A DNA stretch of 64,000 bases from Herbaspirillum sp. YR522 (GTDB lineage Bacteria > Pseudomonadota > Gammaproteobacteria > Burkholderiales > Burkholderiaceae_D): the NCBI RefSeq assembly GCF_000282575.1, contig NZ_AKJA01000116.1, positions 1 through 64,000 on the forward strand, written 5' to 3'. The stretch's first letter is position 1; each line of letters starts with the position of its first letter. Below the pieces are notes generated by a model. The model saw only the letters and a program-made list of their open reading frames with translations. It made no database searches and was not told where the DNA came from. A program made the translations under genes and the position numbers. This document shows positions 60,675 through 64,000 of the stretch, piece by piece.

Positions 60675-62042
60675 TCAGGGCCGTTGGCCGGCCAGGATGC
60701 GTTCGTACTGCTTGGCAATGGCAAACCAGGTGTACCTGGCCGACCAGTTCTGGCGACCGGTCTGGCCCATCGCCCGCAGCACCTCTGGCTTGGCCATGAG
60801 CCCGACAATGGCACGCCCCAGTTCGACCGGGTTGACCCGGGTGTAGCCGCGCTCATCCTTGGGAGCAGGGCAGATCACACCGCCGCCGGTCCACCGGGCG
60901 ATCTCCTCGGCGTTTCCCACGGGAACCGAAAGGAAAGGCGTGCCTGCAGCCACGGTTTCAAACAACACCAGCGGAGAATATTCGATATTGGATGCGAAGA
61001 CGAACAAATCCGCGGCCATGTAGGCCTGTACCAGCTCGGCGCGATCGAAATCGGTGACCAATACCTGCTTGCCCGGCATCTTGCGAACCTTCTCGATCCA
61101 GTGCTCCATCGGCATGGCTGATTCGCCCATGAAGTAGGGAGCGAAACGGCCACTCACGCCCACCATCAATGCCGCGATACGTTGCCGCACACCGGCCACG
61201 CCTTCGCGCCGCAAGACCCCGAAGGAACGGAATGCAAGACCGAGAAACCGCCTTGCCAGTGCCCACAGGCGGGTAAATACACCGACCACCGGGCGTGCAG
61301 GGAGGTTTTCCGGGTTCATCTGCACATTCGGGCGCGGCGGGGCATTGCCGTTGAGTATCAAGGTGGCCTTGCGCCGGCCGATCGACATCTTGGCGAACGC
61401 CTGGGCAATTTCACGATGGCCCTTCACGCCTGTCAGGCTGCCGACCGTGAGCATGACGAAACTTTCGTCGGCAATACCGTTACGCGCGCGAAAAGTCGGG
61501 TCGGACGCAACATTGAATTCATGCTCGCTGGCGCCGTTGGCCAGGATACTGAAATGGGTCATGCCATGCGCGCGTGCAAAATCGACGTCGCGATAGTGCT
61601 CGGCGTAGAAAATCAGGTGGTCGAGCTGGCGCAGGACGGCAGGCAGCTCTTCGAAATACTGTGCGTAGGTCGGTTCGTACAGGCCCGAGAAACCACATGG
61701 GATGAATACCTTGCGCGCGGTAACGCTGTGAAACACCGGCCACAGGGCATCGAAAGTCCACTGTTGCGCCGCCTTGATCATGATGGCATCGCAGGCGAAA
61801 TTGCACACGAAGTCCTGGTAGCGCTCGACTTCGCCCACCATTCCGCGCACCAGGTTGCCGGTAACCCCGAACTCGACGATCTTCACTCCGTTATGCTGGT
61901 CGAAGTTGCGGTCGGCCAGTGCGGTGGTGGCCACTGTGACCTCGTGGCCCCACGACACCAGGCGCTCGGCGATATGGCGCATGACTTCCTGGACCCCGCC
62001 GATGCTGGGGTAATAGAACTCGCAGCAAAATAGAAACCGCAT
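60675..62042 (-). CDS. GT4 family glycosyltransferase
   Basis: A 455-residue GT-B enzyme. N-terminal YPSIGGVQEVMRHIAERL is the classical GT4 GGxxx loop. The central GxxxxKG is present as VGSLTGVKGHREIAQAF. The EX7E region is near SPLVLFETVAAGTPFLSV. A long insertion (about 250-320) carries basic/aromatic segments. ATG 62042. It precedes the SDR gene with only a stop/start junction, and follows the GT2 gene by 18 bases. Confidence 0.87.
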   Translation of the reverse strand: MRFLFCCEFYYPSIGGVQEVMRHIAERLVSWGHEVTVATTALADRNFDQHNGVKIVEFGVTGNLVRGMVGEVERYQDFVCNFACDAIMIKAAQQWTFDALWPVFHSVTARKVFIPCGFSGLYEPTYAQYFEELPAVLRQLDHLIFYAEHYRDVDFARAHGMTHFSILANGASEHEFNVASDPTFRARNGIADESFVMLTVGSLTGVKGHREIAQAFAKMSIGRRKATLILNGNAPPRPNVQMNPENLPARPVVGVFTRLWALARRFLGLAFRSFGVLRREGVAGVRQRIAALMVGVSGRFAPYFMGESAMPMEHWIEKVRKMPGKQVLVTDFDRAELVQAYMAADLFVFASNIEYSPLVLFETVAAGTPFLSVPVGNAEEIARWTGGGVICPAPKDERGYTRVNPVELGRAIVGLMAKPEVLRAMGQTGRQNWSARYTWFAIAKQYERILAGQRP

Positions 62043-62060
62043 GATGTCGTGTCGCCCCGT

Positions 62061-63059
62061 TTATCTTCTGACGATTGTTCTGACGATTCTTCTGGCGAGG
62101 GAACGTGCGCGACCCAGCACAGGCTTGAGCCACTGGGTCCGGGTCCGCACCATCATATACTGGTACTTGAGGATGTCGGCACGTTCTTGCGCCCGTTGGC
62201 GAACCTGCGGCGTATTGTACTGACGCGCCAACGCCTCGCCCGCATCGAGCACGAGCTGGCGCATGCGCGCCAGGTCAGGACGGCGCGAGAGCCGATGCAA
62301 CGCGGAATGCGTCAGGGCAGCGGCGTCGACGCTGGCCTGGTCAGGGCTGGCCATGCCATTGGCCATGGCCAGGTTTTCCGCACAGATGGTAACCAGCTTG
62401 TCGAGGAAGGGATTGGGCCCGGTACGCGACATGCTCTGCGGTACCTCGCGATAGACCAGCAGCCGCTCCGGCAAGTTGGCCACCTGGCCGGCGCGCGCCA
62501 GTCGCGACCACAGCTCGTAGTCCTCCGGAGGCTGTCGCTCGCGGTCGGTGCTGTAGCCGCCCGCGGCTAGCACGCGGTCCCTGCGAAGCATCACCGAACT
62601 ATGCACGAAGGGGTTGTTGAACAGCAGGTCGAAGCTCAGGGTGGCATGGTCGGTCGGATGCTGGTGCACACGGTCGGTCGGCTGGTCTTGTATCCAGATG
62701 TCGGCGGCGCTTCCCAGCAGGATGCAATCGGGATGGGCCTCCATGTAGGCCAGCTGCTTTTCGAGCCGTTGCGGATGCGACAGGTCGTCCTGGTCCTGGC
62801 GCGCGATGTAGCGCCCGTTGGCCAGTTGCAGGCCCCGATTGAGGGTAGCGGCCAGCCCCATGTTTTCCTGGTGCACGACCCTGATGCGCGGGTCGCTCAA
62901 GGTGGCGAGGAGTTCGGCGGAATTGTCCTTGGAGCCATCATTGATGATCAGCAATTCGAATTCACCGAAGCTCTGCGCCAGGATCGAACGCACCGCCTGC
63001 ACCACATCGGCCGCACCGTTATAGACCGGCAGCAGCACCGTCACGGGGACGGCGTTCAC
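62061..63059 (-). CDS. GT2 family glycosyltransferase
   Basis: A 332-residue GT-A enzyme. VTVLLPVYNGAADVVQAV, INDGSKDNSAELLATL and RQDQDDLSHPQRL (the DxD is written DQDD) are typical. The C-terminus is basic (RARSLARRIVRTIVRR), probably membrane-binding. Start is GTG 63059, overlapping the fucosyltransferase stop as GTGA; an upstream frame to 63173 lies within that gene. Donor unknown. Confidence 0.88.
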   Translation of the reverse strand: MNAVPVTVLLPVYNGAADVVQAVRSILAQSFGEFELLIINDGSKDNSAELLATLSDPRIRVVHQENMGLAATLNRGLQLANGRYIARQDQDDLSHPQRLEKQLAYMEAHPDCILLGSAADIWIQDQPTDRVHQHPTDHATLSFDLLFNNPFVHSSVMLRRDRVLAAGGYSTDRERQPPEDYELWSRLARAGQVANLPERLLVYREVPQSMSRTGPNPFLDKLVTICAENLAMANGMASPDQASVDAAALTHSALHRLSRRPDLARMRQLVLDAGEALARQYNTPQVRQRAQERADILKYQYMMVRTRTQWLKPVLGRARSLARRIVRTIVRR

Positions 63060-63937
63060 AGGCGCACCCAGGCAGCAGGGATAAGGTCGCGCGTGTCGTT
63101 GGTGGCGTCCTTGAACCAGCGCTGCGGCGCCACTACGATCTTGTCTTCGGCCGGATTGAGCCAGGCGCCCCACCAGCTGAAGGAGCTATTGGCGATGATA
63201 TGGTGACGACAGCTCTTCATCAACATCATGTCGTAGATGCCGTGGTCGGCCGAGTTGATCTGCACGAAAGTGGCGGGATGGCCGATCTGCAGGTTCTCGC
63301 GCACCCATTCATGATCATCCGAGAAGACGAAGAAATGCGGCGCCTCGACCCGGCCACCGATATGCGCTACCGCATCGCGGTAGTAGTCCAGCGAACAGAC
63401 ACCATGATATTGGGCGGTATGGGCATTGCTGACGTAGTCGCCACGGCGCACGTGCAGCGACACCGCACCGGCGCCAGCCGTGGCGATCTGCGCAGCCATG
63501 GCGGCATTATCGGAGCCCCAGTCACCCTTGAGGGTGAATTCGTCCAGCAGGTGCTGGCGGATCCGGGCGAAATACCGTTCGCTTTGCCAGTAGCCGTCCA
63601 GGTAGACGGGCGCACTGGCCTGCTCGATGCGTGCATCGTAGGTAAAACTGGCTTCGCGCAGGATGCGATCGGCCGGCTGCGGCCACACCTTGCGCAGCAC
63701 CCGCGCCAGCAGCGAGGTGCCAGGGGTCGCGTTCACGCCCAGGCGCGCCAGCTGCTGGGCGCTTGCGGCAGTGGCGTCGATACGGAAGCCGTCGAGTTCG
63801 TAGCGCCGGAGCTCGTAATTGGCAAATCCAGATACATCCAGCAACAGGGGCGAGCCGACGCGCAAGGCCAGCGCACGCCCGGCGGCGTATTGGAACATCT
63901 GGTTGCCCAGTCCTCCGATGAGTCGAGTAGCTATCAT
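63056..63937 (-). CDS. GT11 alpha-1,2-fucosyltransferase
   Basis: A 293-residue GT11 protein. GGLGNQMFQYAAGRAL at the N-terminus, SLHVRRGDYVSN (HxRRxDY donor loop), and the C-terminal ANSSFSWWGAWLN are diagnostic. It would transfer L-fucose from GDP-fucose alpha-1,2 to galactose or a similar sugar. ATG 63937 (MIATRLIGG) overlaps the previous gene's stop as ATGA; a further upstream start (63961) would extend into that gene. GDP-fucose biosynthesis genes are outside the window. Confidence 0.92.
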   Translation of the reverse strand: MIATRLIGGLGNQMFQYAAGRALALRVGSPLLLDVSGFANYELRRYELDGFRIDATAASAQQLARLGVNATPGTSLLARVLRKVWPQPADRILREASFTYDARIEQASAPVYLDGYWQSERYFARIRQHLLDEFTLKGDWGSDNAAMAAQIATAGAGAVSLHVRRGDYVSNAHTAQYHGVCSLDYYRDAVAHIGGRVEAPHFFVFSDDHEWVRENLQIGHPATFVQINSADHGIYDMMLMKSCRHHIIANSSFSWWGAWLNPAEDKIVVAPQRWFKDATNDTRDLIPAAWVRL

Positions 63938-64000
63938 GCCTTGCGCTTCCAGTTTTCCCATACGAATTGATAGTGGTACACCTGCTCGTGCGTCACCGCC
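63934..64000 (-). CDS. Partial CDS, 3' end of the next O-antigen gene
   Basis: The minus-strand frame entering from the right edge reads AVTHEQVYHYQFVWENWKR-KA and stops at TGA 63936-63934. Its stop overlaps the fucosyltransferase start (ATGA), so it belongs to the same operon. Only about 21 codons are visible, which is too little for a family call; a glycosyltransferase or O-unit protein is plausible. Confidence 0.6.
   Translation of the reverse strand, partial: AVTHEQVYHYQFVWENWKRKA

Noticed and set aside
46573..64000. O-antigen export or polymerase genes
   Set aside because: I searched for Wzx, Wzy, Wzm and Wzt signatures. None is present; the GT-C-like protein at 51961-53529 does not fit Wzy or Wzx well enough to be called one.

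Overview
The window is a GC-rich (about 64-66% by eye) Gram-negative chromosome segment. Gene content and order suggest a betaproteobacterium of the Burkholderiales, most likely Oxalobacteraceae-like (Massilia/Herbaspirillum type). Supporting this are a pcm-rhodanese-tolC string, KdoO next to WaaA, an Aer-type chemoreceptor, AcrR-controlled RND efflux and a large O-antigen cluster. The genus is an inference. No phage, insertion sequence, CRISPR array or rRNA was seen.

Region 1 (1-24 kb) is mixed housekeeping and signalling. It holds a 5'-truncated view of a lytic transglycosylase, 5-formyl-THF cyclo-ligase, a membrane diguanylate cyclase, a methyltransferase, a MazG-like hydrolase, a lipoprotein, an Aer-like receptor, a TRIC-type channel and two very small orphan proteins. 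A KaiC-like ATPase is followed by a hybrid histidine kinase, with a divergent lone receiver protein next to them. Then come a cold-shock protein with a long leader, ArfB, an 820-residue protein of unknown family, tRNA-Gly(CCC), TrmB, RecQ, two tandem UppP-family phosphatases, ArsC and a YkgJ-type protein. The 820-residue ORF is the most unusual item: it has a Ser/Thr-rich N-terminus poor in acidic residues, looks less GC-rich than its surroundings, lies beside a tRNA gene, and has an hrp-box-like promoter (GGAACC-N15-CTACCCA) 73 bases upstream. I propose it as a candidate type III effector.

Region 2 (24-39 kb) holds two RND efflux systems. The first is tetR-MFP-RND, followed by pcm, a rhodanese and a TolC-like channel. 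The second is a complete tripartite operon (AcrA/AcrB/OprM type) with a divergent AcrR/TtgR-type repressor. Between that repressor and operon lies a 24-bp operator whose arms match the E. coli AcrR box, and a terminator-like hairpin sits in the leader.

Region 3 (39-64 kb) is surface polysaccharide. On the plus strand are RmlD, RmlC and a WbpV-like reductase. On the minus strand are KdoO-WaaA, a phosphomannomutase with heptosyltransferase I, and a tightly overlapping O-antigen operon running in from the right edge. That operon encodes a WbpM-like dehydratase, a PglC-like initiating transferase, at least six glycosyltransferases including a GT11 fucosyltransferase, FdtA and FdtB plus a hexapeptide acyltransferase (a likely dTDP-Fuc3NAc route), GtrA/GtrB proteins, two methyltransferases, a FemAB/GNAT-like protein and a five-bladed propeller protein. 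Together WbpM, the WbpV-like reductase and the initiating transferase could make and load UDP-QuiNAc. RmlA, RmlB, GDP-fucose synthesis, Wzx/Wzy and ABC export genes are not in the window and would have to lie outside it.
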